Numbered from the stretch's first letter, positions 1-8,191 are shown. The stretch is DNA of 22,724 bases from Nitrososphaerota archaeon (GCA_022565935.1 JADFJY010000006.1:1-22724), one strand, 5' to 3'. Notes: generated by a model not told the origin, from the letters alone. Translations and numbers: made by a program.

Positions 1-108
1 GCAGGTCTTAAAGATGCATGGACCACTGCAAAAGGCTCTACTCCTACAATGAGTTCAACTTCAAAAGCCGTTTTGGATTGTCTTAGACAGACGTTTAGTC
101 AGGGTTGA
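1..108 (+). CDS. rpsE: 30S ribosomal protein uS5, C-terminal end (partial)
   Basis: The reading frame is open from the first base to TGA at 106-108 and encodes 35 residues, with the segments AGLKDAWTTAKG and LDCLRQTFSQG. This fits the C-terminal tail of archaeal uS5, a 30S protein at the mRNA entrance and decoding region. The next two genes are uL30 and uL15, the usual archaeal order uS5-uL30-uL15-SecY, which strongly supports the call. The rest of the gene lies outside the window. The uL30 start codon at 114 follows the stop by 5 bases, so the two are almost certainly co-transcribed. Confidence 0.85.
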   Translation, partial: AGLKDAWTTAKGSTPTMSSTSKAVLDCLRQTFSQG

Positions 109-113
109 TAAAA

Positions 114-581
114 ATGGTAAATGCATATCTTGTTGTTAGAATTAAAGGTCAAGCTGATTGTCCATATTGGGCAACAACTACTATGACTTTGTTAAAATTA
201 GACAAAAAATATCGTGCAACAATTTTACCTGCTAAAGATAACACTTTGGGAATGTTACGAAAAGTACAGCACTACATATCTTGGGTTGAACTTGATAAAG
301 ATTTGGCAAAAGAATTGATTGAGAAGAAAGCAAGAAAATCTGGTTATAAGAAAATTACTGCTGATGATCTAAAAGAACTTGGTTTTGCAAGTTCTGATGA
401 GTTGGCAATAGCTTTGGCTGAAGGCAAAGCTACTTTATCTAAATTAAAGCCTCTAAAGCCCTGGTTTGCTTTAGCACCTCCAAGACATGGATTCAAGAGA
501 AGTACAAAGAAATTATATGGTCAAAAAGGTGTCCTTGGACAAAATAAAGAACTTGGTTCTATAGTTAGGAATATGATATAA
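114..581 (+). CDS. rpmD: 50S ribosomal protein uL30, archaeal type
   Basis: Encodes 155 residues, the usual archaeal and eukaryotic uL30 length (bacterial L30 is about 60). The N-terminus MVNAYLVVRIKGQ and the later APPRHGFKRSTK segment are typical of the archaeal family. uL30 is a structural protein of the large subunit. An in-frame TTG at 105 would add three residues, but ATG at 114 gives the normal family N-terminus and avoids overlap with uS5. It lies between uS5 and uL15 in the spc-type operon, with a one-base gap to the next start. Confidence 0.95.
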   Translation: MVNAYLVVRIKGQADCPYWATTTMTLLKLDKKYRATILPAKDNTLGMLRKVQHYISWVELDKDLAKELIEKKARKSGYKKITADDLKELGFASSDELAIALAEGKATLSKLKPLKPWFALAPPRHGFKRSTKKLYGQKGVLGQNKELGSIVRNMI

Positions 582-582
582 T

Positions 583-1008
583 ATGGCAACAAGATTGCGA
601 AAGACTAGAAGACTTAGAGGGGGACGACATATGGGTTGGGGACAAGTAGCTCAACATCGTGCAAGTGGTCATAAAGGTGGTCTTGGAGTTACCGGTATGA
701 TGAAACATCATTACAGTTCTATGCTAAAATTTGAACCAGATCATTATGGCCATAATTCACTAACACCACCTCATCCAAATATTACAAAGAAATGGGCTAG
801 CGTCAGAGATCTTGATGACTTGTTCTCCAAGTTCGGTAAAGAAGAAGGAGGAAAGAAATTCATAGACCTTGAAAGTGCAGGATATGAAAAACTCCTTGGC
901 GGCGGAAAACTAACTAACGCTTATTTCATCAAAGTAAAACGATTTACAACATCTGCAGAAGAGAAATTAAAAGCAGTAGGGGGAGAGGTGTTATCTGATA
1001 ATGGCTGA
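583..1008 (+). CDS. rplO: 50S ribosomal protein uL15
   Basis: Encodes 141 residues. The basic, glycine-rich N-terminus (RKTRRLRGGRHMGWGQ) followed by HRASGHKGGLG is the classic uL15 tail that reaches into 23S rRNA, and the rest is the globular archaeal-type domain. The start ATG lies one base after the uL30 stop. The last 8 bases overlap the secY start. A purine-rich stretch near 978-990, inside the uL15 end, could act as the Shine-Dalgarno region for secY. Confidence 0.95.
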   Translation: MATRLRKTRRLRGGRHMGWGQVAQHRASGHKGGLGVTGMMKHHYSSMLKFEPDHYGHNSLTPPHPNITKKWASVRDLDDLFSKFGKEEGGKKFIDLESAGYEKLLGGGKLTNAYFIKVKRFTTSAEEKLKAVGGEVLSDNG

Positions 1009-2431
1009 AGGTAGTTTTACTGGATTTATTAGAAAAATTGTTTTTAGAGTAGAACCATATCTTCCTCAAGTACCAAAACCAAAAAAGAAGATTACTCTTC
1101 AAAAACGATTGTTATGGTGTGGAGTTATATTATTAATTTACATGGTAATGGGCCAAACGCCCTTATTTGGAGCCACAGCACCCCAGTTTGATTTTCTAGC
1201 ATTTGCTAGAGTTATTTTTGCATCCCAACAAGGAACACTTGTTGAATTAGGAATAGGGCCAATAGTTACTGCTGGACTCTTGATGCAATTATTGAGAGGT
1301 TCAGATATTCTCAAATTTGATTTCAAAAAACCAGAAGAAAGAGGAATATTTCAAACAGCTACTAAATTAGTTACCTATATTGTCATCGTAGCTGAATCTA
1401 TTGTATATGCTATAGCAGTTTATGGTCCTGGAGTTGCTGAGCCATACGTTTTGTATGTGATGATTGGCCAACTGATGGCCGCGTCGATAATTATCATGTT
1501 CTTAGACGAAACAATCCAAAAGGGTTGGGGTCTTGGCAGTGGAATCAGTTTATTCATTATGGCCGGTGTTGCTCAACAGATTCTTTGGAGTATGTTTAGC
1601 CCGTTGCCTGCGGGTGATGGAGGAATGATTGGCATTTTTCCGTACATAGGTCAATCTTTCATGAATGGTGATATTTCAAATATTTTATTCCGTGCAAATC
1701 AACTCCCGAGTATCTTTGGGCTGTGTCTTACTGCTGGAATACTGTTAATACTTGTATTTACACAGGGAATAAAAATTGAGATTCCAATTGTCTCTACAAG
1801 ATACAGAGGCTTCTCTGCTGTGTATCCAATTAAATTGATGTACGTCTCAAACATTCCTGTAATTTTAGCATCTGCCTTAACTGCAAATGCTGTTTTCATG
1901 TTCCAAATGCTTTGGTCAAACATGAACCCGCGGAACAATAATTTCTTTATGAATTTTATAGCGCAATTTGATCCAACAAGTCCCAATACTCCAATCGGTG
2001 GTATCATCTATTACATCACCCCTCCTCGCGGTTTGGATGTAGCAGTTTTAGATCCAATGCGTGCAGTAGGTTATGTTCTATTTATGATTGGAATTGTAGT
2101 TCTATTTGGTAAATTATGGGTAGAACTTGGTGGTTTATCACCAAAGAGTGCAGCTCAGAACTTACTTGATGCAGATGTTCAAATTCCTGGATTTAGAAGA
2201 TCAAACAAACCAGTTGAAGCATTACTCAACAAGTACATTCCATCAGTTACTATTATTGGCTCTATGATTTTGGGTCTCTTGGCAGGTGTATCTGATGTTC
2301 TTGGTGTATTTGGTTCTGGAATTGGAATTTTACTTATGGTAGATATTCTCATCAACTATTATACACTATTAGTGAGAGAACAAGTCGAAGTCGTTATGCC
2401 GAGATTGGGTGCTTTGCTTGGAAGAAAATAG
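1001..2431 (+). CDS. secY: Preprotein translocase subunit SecY
   Basis: Encodes 476 residues with about ten hydrophobic membrane segments. It is the central pore of the Sec61/SecYEG channel, which moves proteins across or into the cytoplasmic membrane. Diagnostic stretches include GQTPLFG in the first segment/plug region, IGPIVTAGLLMQLL in the second helix, LGSGISLFI, and the cytosolic loop TRYRGFSAVYPIKLMYVSNIPVIL. Length and archaeal Sec61-alpha-like character are normal. It overlaps uL15 by 8 bases, and the next gene (adenylate kinase) begins inside its 3' end, so translation is probably coupled. Confidence 0.97.
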   Translation: MAEGSFTGFIRKIVFRVEPYLPQVPKPKKKITLQKRLLWCGVILLIYMVMGQTPLFGATAPQFDFLAFARVIFASQQGTLVELGIGPIVTAGLLMQLLRGSDILKFDFKKPEERGIFQTATKLVTYIVIVAESIVYAIAVYGPGVAEPYVLYVMIGQLMAASIIIMFLDETIQKGWGLGSGISLFIMAGVAQQILWSMFSPLPAGDGGMIGIFPYIGQSFMNGDISNILFRANQLPSIFGLCLTAGILLILVFTQGIKIEIPIVSTRYRGFSAVYPIKLMYVSNIPVILASALTANAVFMFQMLWSNMNPRNNNFFMNFIAQFDPTSPNTPIGGIIYYITPPRGLDVAVLDPMRAVGYVLFMIGIVVLFGKLWVELGGLSPKSAAQNLLDADVQIPGFRRSNKPVEALLNKYIPSVTIIGSMILGLLAGVSDVLGVFGSGIGILLMVDILINYYTLLVREQVEVVMPRLGALLGRK

Positions 2432-2996
2432 AAAAATAATAATGACTGGAATACCGGGTGTAGGAAAAACAACTCTGTTATCCAAAATTGTTGAAGTAAT
2501 AAAAAGTCATGACAAAAGTGTCAATGTGTTGAGCTTTGGAACTTTGATGTTTGAGATTGCCAAGGAAAATGGTTTGAAAGATAGAGATGGATTAAGAAAA
2601 TTGCCACTAAAAGAGCAACAAAGTCTTCAAAAAATTGTTGCAGAAAAAATTGCTGCAACAAATGAACAAATTGTGATTATTGATACTCATGCATTTATTA
2701 ATTCTCCAGAAGGATACTATCCTGGATTACCAGAACATGTTTTAAAAATTATCAAACCAACAAACTTTGTTTCAATTTCTGCAAAACCAGAAGAAATCTA
2801 CAATAGACGAATGAAAGATAATACTCGAAATAGAGATAACATTACTCTAATTAACATTAAAAAAGAATTAGAATATCAAACAGGTATGATTTCCGCGTGT
2901 GCAGTAATTACCGGTTCCCCAGTAAGATATATTCTAAATGATGAGGGAAAGGTTGATGAAGCAGTAGATAAAATAATTACTTCAATAGGACTGTAA
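2418..2996 (+). CDS. adkA: Adenylate kinase, archaeal AdkA type
   Basis: Encodes about 192 residues from TTG at 2418, which gives MEENRKIIMTG followed by the P-loop GIPGVGKTT (lysine near residue 17). GTG at 2409 and ATG at 2442 are in-frame alternatives; the ATG would cut into the first beta strand, so I prefer TTG. Archaeal AdkA is a compact P-loop kinase that converts AMP and ATP to two ADP, and it is commonly found beside secY. The lid region carries the arginines of NRRMKDNTRNRD. It overlaps the secY end by 14 bases, which suggests coupled translation. Confidence 0.9.
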   Translation: MEENRKIIMTGIPGVGKTTLLSKIVEVIKSHDKSVNVLSFGTLMFEIAKENGLKDRDGLRKLPLKEQQSLQKIVAEKIAATNEQIVIIDTHAFINSPEGYYPGLPEHVLKIIKPTNFVSISAKPEEIYNRRMKDNTRNRDNITLINIKKELEYQTGMISACAVITGSPVRYILNDEGKVDEAVDKIITSIGL

Positions 2997-2999
2997 AAA

Positions 3000-3605
3000 A
3001 TGGATTTCAATTTTATTCTACTATTTGTTCATGATTCTCTTACAGAAGGCAGGCAGGCTCTAGGAAGTGATGATCCAATAATTCAAGGATTTATTCTTTC
3101 ACTGTTTTGTGTTACTGGATTTGGTATTATTCTCAATTTGTTTAATGCTGGAGTTAGAAAGAAGATGGTTGATCAAGTAAAGCTAAAACGCATTATGAAG
3201 GAAACACGTGCATGGCAAAAAGAAAGAATGAAGGCCATGAGATCAAAAGATCTAGAAAAAACAGCTGATCTAAACAAAAAATCATCATACATGAACAAAA
3301 TGTCAATGGAAATGATGCAGATGAATATGCGACCTATGATGATTACATTTATACCATTAATTTTGATATTTTATCTTGTATTACCACAATTGTTTTCATA
3401 CACCGTAGCTTTATCTCCAATTCCACTAAATGTAATTCCCGGAGATTTCTTCACATTAACATGCACTGCTATACAAGCAGCAGATCCAGATCATATTTGT
3501 TTTGGTAAAGAAAATGCAATATATCTTTGGGCATGGTATTTCCTATCCTCTATTGCTTTTAGTGGCATGATTATGAAACTAACAAAAACAACAATGGGTA
3601 CTTGA
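3000..3605 (+). CDS. EMC3/Oxa1-like membrane protein (DUF106 family)
   Basis: Encodes 201 residues with three clear membrane segments: around 27-50 (FILSLFCVTGFGIILNLF), 113-133 (ITFIPLILIFYLVLPQLF) and near 175-195 (LWAWYFLSSIAFSGMIMKL). A long charged, methionine-rich, probably coiled-coil region (about 55-108) separates the first two. This architecture matches the archaeal DUF106 family, related to EMC3, TMCO1 and Get1 and to the YidC/Oxa1 insertases that help membrane proteins enter the bilayer. Its place beside secY agrees with that role. Insertase activity is inferred from the family. Its stop overlaps the following TTG start. Confidence 0.9.
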   Translation: MDFNFILLFVHDSLTEGRQALGSDDPIIQGFILSLFCVTGFGIILNLFNAGVRKKMVDQVKLKRIMKETRAWQKERMKAMRSKDLEKTADLNKKSSYMNKMSMEMMQMNMRPMMITFIPLILIFYLVLPQLFSYTVALSPIPLNVIPGDFFTLTCTAIQAADPDHICFGKENAIYLWAWYFLSSIAFSGMIMKLTKTTMGT

Positions 3606-4162
3606 CAAAATCCATTGTTATTTCTGGTCCTCCAGCAGTGGGAAAAACAACTGTTGCTAAAGGATTAGCAGAAGAATTTCAATTACAATATCTTAGCGGT
3701 GGGGATGTACTAAAAGAAATGGCAAAAGAACAAGGTTATGATTCTTCAGGTAATGATTGGTGGGATACCGATGACGGATTAGATTTTCTCAATCAACGTG
3801 AACAAAATTCTGAATTTGACAAAAAACTGGATAAAAAATTGACTGCACTATACAATCAAGGTGGGATGGTAATTACTAGTTACACATTACCTTGGCTAAT
3901 CAAAGATGGCATCAAAATTTGGCTTGAAGGCTCTCATACAAGTAGTACTAAGAGAATGCAATCACGAGATAAAATGAGTTCTGATGAGGCTTATGAAATA
4001 ACAAAACAACGATTTGATAAGAACAAGGCATTGTACAAAAAATTATACAACTTTGATTTTGGAGATGATACGTCTGTATTTGATTTAATAATCAATACCG
4101 ATAATCTTACTGCCAAACAAGTAATTGATGTTGCAAAAGAAACTGTGCGGAAATTACTATGA
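3602..4162 (+). CDS. cmk: Cytidylate kinase, archaeal type
   Basis: Encodes 186 residues starting at TTG 3602, which overlaps the upstream stop by 4 bases. The P-loop GPPAVGKTT near residues 9-17 is followed by the nucleotide-monophosphate-binding segment LSGGDVLKEMA, as in archaeal-type cytidylate kinases (CMP/dCMP + ATP to CDP/dCDP). The conserved central region has the acidic stretch DWWDTDDGLDFL and the arginine-rich SRDKMSSDEA lid. It sits between the insertase and Cbf5, the usual archaeal cluster order. No lesion is visible. It overlaps the next gene by 4 bases. Confidence 0.9.
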   Translation: MTKSIVISGPPAVGKTTVAKGLAEEFQLQYLSGGDVLKEMAKEQGYDSSGNDWWDTDDGLDFLNQREQNSEFDKKLDKKLTALYNQGGMVITSYTLPWLIKDGIKIWLEGSHTSSTKRMQSRDKMSSDEAYEITKQRFDKNKALYKKLYNFDFGDDTSVFDLIINTDNLTAKQVIDVAKETVRKLL

Positions 4163-5160
4163 CACTAAAACAACTTGAAAATCTTGTTGAAATTGATCAG
4201 GATATTACAGATGATGCTTATGGAACATATTATGATAAAAGAACAATTGAACAACTACTAAATTATGGGCTTATTATTTTAGATAAACCACCAGGTCCTA
4301 CAAGTCATGAAACTGTCGCTTGGACGAAACGCATTTTAAAACTTCCAAAGATTGGTCACAGTGGAACACTTGATCCTCAAGTATCAGGAGTTTTACCTTT
4401 GGGATTGGGTGAAGCTACTAAAGCATTGGGAATTTTACTTTATGGCCCAAAAGAGTATCATGCATTAGGACGAATTCATTCTCTTCCCTCTAAAGAAAAA
4501 CTTGAAGAAACAATTAATTTGTTTAGAGGAGAAATTTATCAAAAACCTCCTCAACGTTCAGCCGTTGTAAGGCAAACAAGAACAAGAACCATCCATGAAT
4601 TTGAAATCCTAGAACAAAAAGAACGATTACTCTTAACTAGAATTTTATGTGAATCTGGAACCTATATCAGAAAATTATACTATGATTTAGGCGAAATTCT
4701 TGGACCTGGCGCTACCATGATTGAACTTAGACGAACCAGAGTAGATCAATTTCATGAATCAGATGGTTTAGTGACTCTTCATGAACTTGCAGATGCATTT
4801 GCAGTTTGGGAGGAGAACAAAGATGACAGCAAATTAATGAAGATGATAAAGCCTGTTGAACTTGCATTTAGTGAATTAAAGTCAGTAGTAATTCGTGATT
4901 CTGCAGTAGATGCCATGTGTCATGGAGCACAACTTGCAATACCTGGAATTTTGCAAATTTCTCCAAATCTAAAGATAGGCGATATTGTTGGAATATATAC
5001 ACAAAAAGGAGAGGTTGTAGCCTTGGCAGAATCAACAATGTCTGAAGAAGAAATTCGTGATGCTACAAAAGGGTATGCATTTAAAACAAGAAGAATCATT
5101 ATGGCTCCAAACACTTATCCCAAAAAATGGAGAAGCAAACCAACTGCTCCAAAGGATTAA
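4159..5160 (+). CDS. truB: tRNA/rRNA pseudouridine synthase Cbf5 (archaeal TruB)
   Basis: Encodes 333 residues. The motif GHSGTLDPQVSGVLPLGLG contains the catalytic aspartate, near residue 72, of TruB-family enzymes, and LDKPPGPTSHE precedes it as expected. A PUA RNA-binding domain follows from about residue 250. Archaeal Cbf5 works alone at tRNA position 55 and as the catalytic core of H/ACA ribonucleoproteins. The gene ends the spc-like operon run, with an ATG start overlapping the cytidylate kinase stop. Its last 34 bases overlap the longest form of the next reading frame. Confidence 0.95.
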   Translation: MTLKQLENLVEIDQDITDDAYGTYYDKRTIEQLLNYGLIILDKPPGPTSHETVAWTKRILKLPKIGHSGTLDPQVSGVLPLGLGEATKALGILLYGPKEYHALGRIHSLPSKEKLEETINLFRGEIYQKPPQRSAVVRQTRTRTIHEFEILEQKERLLLTRILCESGTYIRKLYYDLGEILGPGATMIELRRTRVDQFHESDGLVTLHELADAFAVWEENKDDSKLMKMIKPVELAFSELKSVVIRDSAVDAMCHGAQLAIPGILQISPNLKIGDIVGIYTQKGEVVALAESTMSEEEIRDATKGYAFKTRRIIMAPNTYPKKWRSKPTAPKD

Positions 5161-5633
5161 AAAATCAAGAAATTATTTTAAAAGAATTGCTAGCAAAAAG
5201 TCTAATACTCTTTATTGGCGTTGGTATGATTTCTGGACTTGCATTAGGTGTTTATTTGCTTGATGTAAAAAATACAAACCAACTAATTTTTGTTGAAGGA
5301 CCATCAATTTCTGTAGTTACAGAAAAAATTGATTTTAAACTAGGTGAAGAAATAAAAATTCGAATTGTAAATTCTGGAACCATTCCAATGTTCTTCTCTG
5401 ATGCATCATATGGTCTCAAAATTACAACACTAGCGGGCATAATGATTTATTCCCCAATTTCTATACAAGTGATTTCTGAACTAGAACCCGGTGACGAAAT
5501 AGAAACTTCATGGAATCAAATAAAAAACGACGGTAATTCAGCTTTGGAGGGTTTATACAAAATATCTACAAAAGCAAAAGACCCACAAGGAAACAAAATA
5601 GATAAATCAACTATAATTACAATTTGGAAATAA
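5127..5633 (+). CDS. Unknown protein with N-terminal membrane anchor
   Basis: Encodes up to 168 residues. One hydrophobic segment, near residues 24-46 in the long form (SLILFIGVGMISGLALGVYLL), is followed by a beta-rich polar domain of about 110 residues with no cysteines, ending in STIITIWK. This suggests a protein anchored by its N-terminus with the domain outside the cell. I do not recognise the domain; an immunoglobulin-like fold is a guess. ATG 5127 overlaps cbf5 by 34 bases, and TTG 5187 is an alternative start just before the membrane segment. It probably rides on the upstream operon. Confidence 0.7.
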   Translation: MEKQTNCSKGLKNQEIILKELLAKSLILFIGVGMISGLALGVYLLDVKNTNQLIFVEGPSISVVTEKIDFKLGEEIKIRIVNSGTIPMFFSDASYGLKITTLAGIMIYSPISIQVISELEPGDEIETSWNQIKNDGNSALEGLYKISTKAKDPQGNKIDKSTIITIWK

Positions 5634-5653
5634 TTTTTGATTCGCAAATAACA

Positions 5654-5664
5654 TAATATATAAT
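5654..5664 (+). promoter_or_regulatory. TATA-like box upstream of tRNA-Ser
   Basis: TAATATATAATC-like sequence in the gap between the unknown gene and the tRNA, about 40 bases before the mature tRNA 5' end. This would leave a short 5' leader of about 10-15 bases for RNase P. Position and composition fit an archaeal box A; not proven. Confidence 0.45.
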
Positions 5665-5699
5665 CAAATATTGCCGAATAATTTCGTCGCAAGACTTGT

Positions 5700-5797
5700 G
5701 CCGGGGTCGCCTAGCCTGGTAGGGCGCGCGCCTGGAAATAATTAACCATAAAGCGCGTTCTCGCAAGGGAACGGGAGTTCGAATCTCCCTCCCGGCG
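5700..5797 (+). tRNA. tRNA-Ser(GGA) with a 14-nt intron
   Basis: The acceptor stem is GCCGGGG paired with TCCCGGC (last pair G-U), with discriminator G at 5797 and no encoded CCA. The D arm is 5709-5725, the anticodon stem CGCGC (5727-5731) with GCGCG (5753-5757), and the T arm 5773-5789 with loop TTCGAAT. The long variable arm TTCTC-GCAA-GGGAA makes it class II. The anticodon GGA (5734-5736) reads serine UCC/UCU. The anticodon loop is interrupted after A37 by about 14 bases (5738-5751). Intron bases CCA (5746-5748) can pair with T33-G34-G35, giving a somewhat relaxed bulge-helix-bulge for the archaeal splicing endonuclease. A T-run (5799-5804) follows as a likely terminator. Confidence 0.93.
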
Positions 5798-5798
5798 C

Positions 5799-5814
5799 TT
5801 TTTTATTAATTTTT
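5799..5814 (+). terminator. T-rich terminator after tRNA-Ser
   Basis: TTTTTT followed by ATTAATTTTT begins two bases after the tRNA discriminator. Archaeal RNA polymerase terminates at such T tracts, so this probably ends the tRNA transcript. The remaining sequence to 5956 contains no recognisable gene. Confidence 0.5.
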
Positions 5815-5956
5815 CAAGAATGATCAATTAATTTTAAAACATGTTGATGAAACTGACATCTCAACTAGATTTATTGACACATATCATCAAATGAAGAAAA
5901 ACCAATCGACTAATACTATACTACAAATTAAATCCTAATAGAGTGTTAATTTTACG

Positions 5957-7252
5957 TTGGAAAAATTTGATATTGCAATTATTGGTGCAGGAATTTTAGG
6001 TACAACAATTTCATATTGGATATCAACACTTTATGATCTTAATGTCTGTGTAATTGAAAAAGAAAATGATGTAGCACAACACACAAGTAGTCGAAATACA
6101 GGTGTGGTTCATTCTCCATTTTATCTAGATCCTAAAAAAAGAAAAACATCTGCAGTTTCATCTTTAGTTTCTCATGATTTATGGGAAATTTTTGCAAAGA
6201 AAAAATCTCTACCTTGGTTTGAAGTTGGAACAATTCAAGTGGCTGCAGATGAACAACAACATAAAACTTTAGAGAAATACATGAAATGGTCTGTAAAAAA
6301 TGGAATACCTGAAAAACAAGTTGAATTACTTGATTCTAAAGACCTTTTAAAAAAAGAATCAAACTTACATGCTTATTCTGGTCTTTATTGTTCAAGGGAT
6401 GTTTCCACAGATTATGGAATTTTTACTAAAGAGTTACAAAAAGAATCTGAAAAAAATGGAACCAAATTTTTATTTAACAAAGAAGTTATAGACACTAATG
6501 ACAACTCAGAGGTAAAACTTACGTTCACTGATGATTCTGTAGTAACTGCAAAATTTTTGATTAATTGTTCTGGTGGCAATTCATTAGATATTGCTAAAAA
6601 ATGTAATCTTGCAAAAAAATACGATGATCTTCATTTTCGAGGGGAATATTGGATATGTGATCAATCATATGCAGATTTAGTTAAAACAAATATTTACACT
6701 GTGGCACGATTTTCTGAATTTCCATTTTTAGATCCACATTGGATTAAAAGATCTAATGGAACAACTGAGATTGGACCAAATGCTGTACCTGTAGCAACTC
6801 CTGAAACTTATGAAGGATATGTCGGTGACTTGAATGCCACAGTTTCAAAAATCCGTGAAATATTTGAAGGAAATGTAAAGCACCTTCTTACAAATAGTAG
6901 TTTTCTATCAATGCTGTCTAAAGAATTCTTTAGCTCTGTTTCAAAAACTGCGATGGTTAATAGAGTCCAAAAATTTATTCCAAAAATCAAACCTGAATAT
7001 TTCACCAAGCATGGTACTGCAGGAATACGAACACCTGTTATTTCCTCCAAGGGTGAATTTGTAAAAGATATTTTAGAACTAGTCGGTAAAAACTCATTTC
7101 ATATTGTAAACTATAATTCTCCCGGAGCTACTGGTGCTCCAGCATATTCTGCATATATTGTAAAAAAATTACAAGATAAAGGATTCTTAGATTATTCTCA
7201 AAAACCAAAAGAATCTTTTTGGAATTTTGAAGAAATTACTAGTCTTTTTTAA
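5957..7252 (+). CDS. FAD-dependent oxidoreductase, L-2-hydroxyglutarate oxidase-like
   Basis: Encodes 431 residues from TTG 5957. The N-terminal dinucleotide fold GAGILGTTISYW (GxGxxG at about 10-15) binds FAD. It is followed by the SSRNTGVVHSPFY segment, typical of the LhgO/L2HGDH branch of the DAO superfamily, and the C-terminus has NYNSPGATGAPAYSAYIV. Family members oxidise L-2-hydroxyglutarate to 2-oxoglutarate with transfer of electrons to oxygen or a quinone. The substrate here is inferred from similarity. The gene stands alone between the tRNA and a small gene. AT-rich AAATTAAATC about 26 bases before the TTG is a weak TATA candidate. Confidence 0.82.
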   Translation: MEKFDIAIIGAGILGTTISYWISTLYDLNVCVIEKENDVAQHTSSRNTGVVHSPFYLDPKKRKTSAVSSLVSHDLWEIFAKKKSLPWFEVGTIQVAADEQQHKTLEKYMKWSVKNGIPEKQVELLDSKDLLKKESNLHAYSGLYCSRDVSTDYGIFTKELQKESEKNGTKFLFNKEVIDTNDNSEVKLTFTDDSVVTAKFLINCSGGNSLDIAKKCNLAKKYDDLHFRGEYWICDQSYADLVKTNIYTVARFSEFPFLDPHWIKRSNGTTEIGPNAVPVATPETYEGYVGDLNATVSKIREIFEGNVKHLLTNSSFLSMLSKEFFSSVSKTAMVNRVQKFIPKIKPEYFTKHGTAGIRTPVISSKGEFVKDILELVGKNSFHIVNYNSPGATGAPAYSAYIVKKLQDKGFLDYSQKPKESFWNFEEITSLF

Positions 7253-7312
7253 TTTTCAAACTTTAATTTCTTCTAATTAAGATTAATATTCAATAACAAT
7301 CAAAATTTGATT

Positions 7313-7582
7313 ATGCTTCCTGACAGGTGTTCAGTAACAGAAAAAGGAAAACAATGTGTTAATCCGCCGGAATTTATTGTATCTATTATTTCTGATAAAG
7401 ATGAATACATGGTTGGGGTAGCCTGTGAAAAACATAAACAAATTGTATCTGGTAAAATTGGAATTCTTCAAAATGAAGGAAAAATACATGATGGCAAAAT
7501 TAACTTTTCACCTGTAAAAACAGTTGGAACTGATTGCGTTCATGGTGATGTAGACGATTTTGTCCAAATTGATACGAAATAA
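7313..7582 (+). CDS. Small unknown protein with Cys/His pattern
   Basis: Encodes 89 residues from ATG 7313; an in-frame TTG at 7307 would add two. Cysteines occur in DRCSV, KQCVN, VACEKH and TDCVHG, several with neighbouring histidines, a spacing that could bind a metal such as zinc. The rest is a mix of short beta-like segments (EFIVSIISDKDEYMVGVACEKH). No family is recognised. TTAATATT near 7283-7290 is about 26 bases upstream and may be its TATA box, which would make the mRNA nearly leaderless. It is followed in the same direction by another small gene. Confidence 0.7.
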   Translation: MLPDRCSVTEKGKQCVNPPEFIVSIISDKDEYMVGVACEKHKQIVSGKIGILQNEGKIHDGKINFSPVKTVGTDCVHGDVDDFVQIDTK

Positions 7583-7618
7583 TTCCAAAAATTAATATGA
7601 TTTTAATTTTAAGAATAT

Positions 7619-7996
7619 ATGTTGCTTTTAGAGTTATTATCTGATCTAGTCAAAATTGATGATATTTTATTTATTATAAAAAATGATGGTGCTACTAGTG
7701 AGATTAGAAGTAATTCTCTTAGTATACGACAAAAAGAAAAGTGGATTACTATTGGTGATAATGCTGGCCCCGCACATATGCACATTAATTCAGAATTGAT
7801 AATATCAGCAGAGTTTACGCAGGAAGAAAAGCCTGAGCGTACTAGTTTTAGTGTGAAATTCTTTAATAAAAATGGGGAGCGCGTTTTAGCAGCATTTTTT
7901 ACAAAAATGTATGATGAGTCTAAAACATTAATTTCTGAAAGAAAAAAAGTATATGATTACTTGAATCAAAAATATTCTTCTAAAATTCAATTTTAA
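7619..7996 (+). CDS. Small soluble protein, possibly ChuX/HutX-like
   Basis: Encodes 125 residues with no membrane segment. The centre reads NAGPAHMHIN, then ERTSFSVKFFNKNGERVLAAFFTKMYDE. The histidine-containing GPxHxH segment followed by a strand with aromatic residues recalls ChuX/HutX-type heme-utilisation carriers, but I cannot confirm this by eye, so the function stays open. ATTAATATG near 7591-7599, about 25 bases before the ATG, looks like its own TATA box. A strong small hairpin lies just after the stop. Confidence 0.68.
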   Translation: MLLLELLSDLVKIDDILFIIKNDGATSEIRSNSLSIRQKEKWITIGDNAGPAHMHINSELIISAEFTQEEKPERTSFSVKFFNKNGERVLAAFFTKMYDESKTLISERKKVYDYLNQKYSSKIQF

Positions 7997-8002
7997 AAAA
8001 AA

Positions 8003-8023
8003 ACTTGTCTGAAAAAGACAAGT
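8003..8023 (+). terminator. Hairpin after stop codon (ACTTGTCT/AGACAAGT)
   Basis: Perfect 8-bp inverted repeat, ACTTGTCT (8003-8010) and AGACAAGT (8016-8023), with a GAAAA loop. It begins seven bases after the TAA of the 125-residue protein and is followed by A-rich, not T-rich, sequence on this strand. It is either an end-of-transcript structure or an mRNA-stabilising hairpin. It also lies 10 bases beyond the 3' end of the putative minus-strand peptide gene. Confidence 0.5.
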
Positions 8024-8032
8024 AGAAAAATA

Positions 8033-8122
8033 TTATTCTTCTAATTCTTTTTTCTTCTTATCTTTTTCAGTTTGTAGTTTAGCTAATTCTAATTCTTCGT
8101 TAGTATGTTTGAATTTTTTCAA
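8033..8122 (-). CDS. Putative 29-residue highly charged peptide
   Basis: The minus-strand frame from TTG 8122 to TAA at 8033-8035 reads MKKFKHTNEELELAKLQTEK, then DKKKKELEE. It is dominated by Lys and Glu with a heptad-like spacing of hydrophobic residues, so a short amphipathic or coiled-coil helix is likely. On the same strand TTTTTATATC (about 8146-8155) is a TATA-like box about 26-30 bases upstream of the TTG, as in the other leaderless genes here. Against it: it is very short, has a weak start codon and is compositionally simple, so it may be chance. Confidence 0.35.
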   Translation of the reverse strand: MKKFKHTNEELELAKLQTEKDKKKKELEE

Positions 8123-8191
8123 TCTAACATTATTTTATAATTTAGATATAAAAACTCAACATTTTTTTGAATTGTATCTTATGCGTGAAGA

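Noticed and set aside
5813..5938. Open frame of 41 codons downstream of tRNA-Ser, which looked like the end of a decayed gene or integrated element.
   Set aside because: It has no start codon except an internal ATG giving 15 residues, no recognisable similarity, and no repeat of the tRNA 3' end that would mark an integration site.
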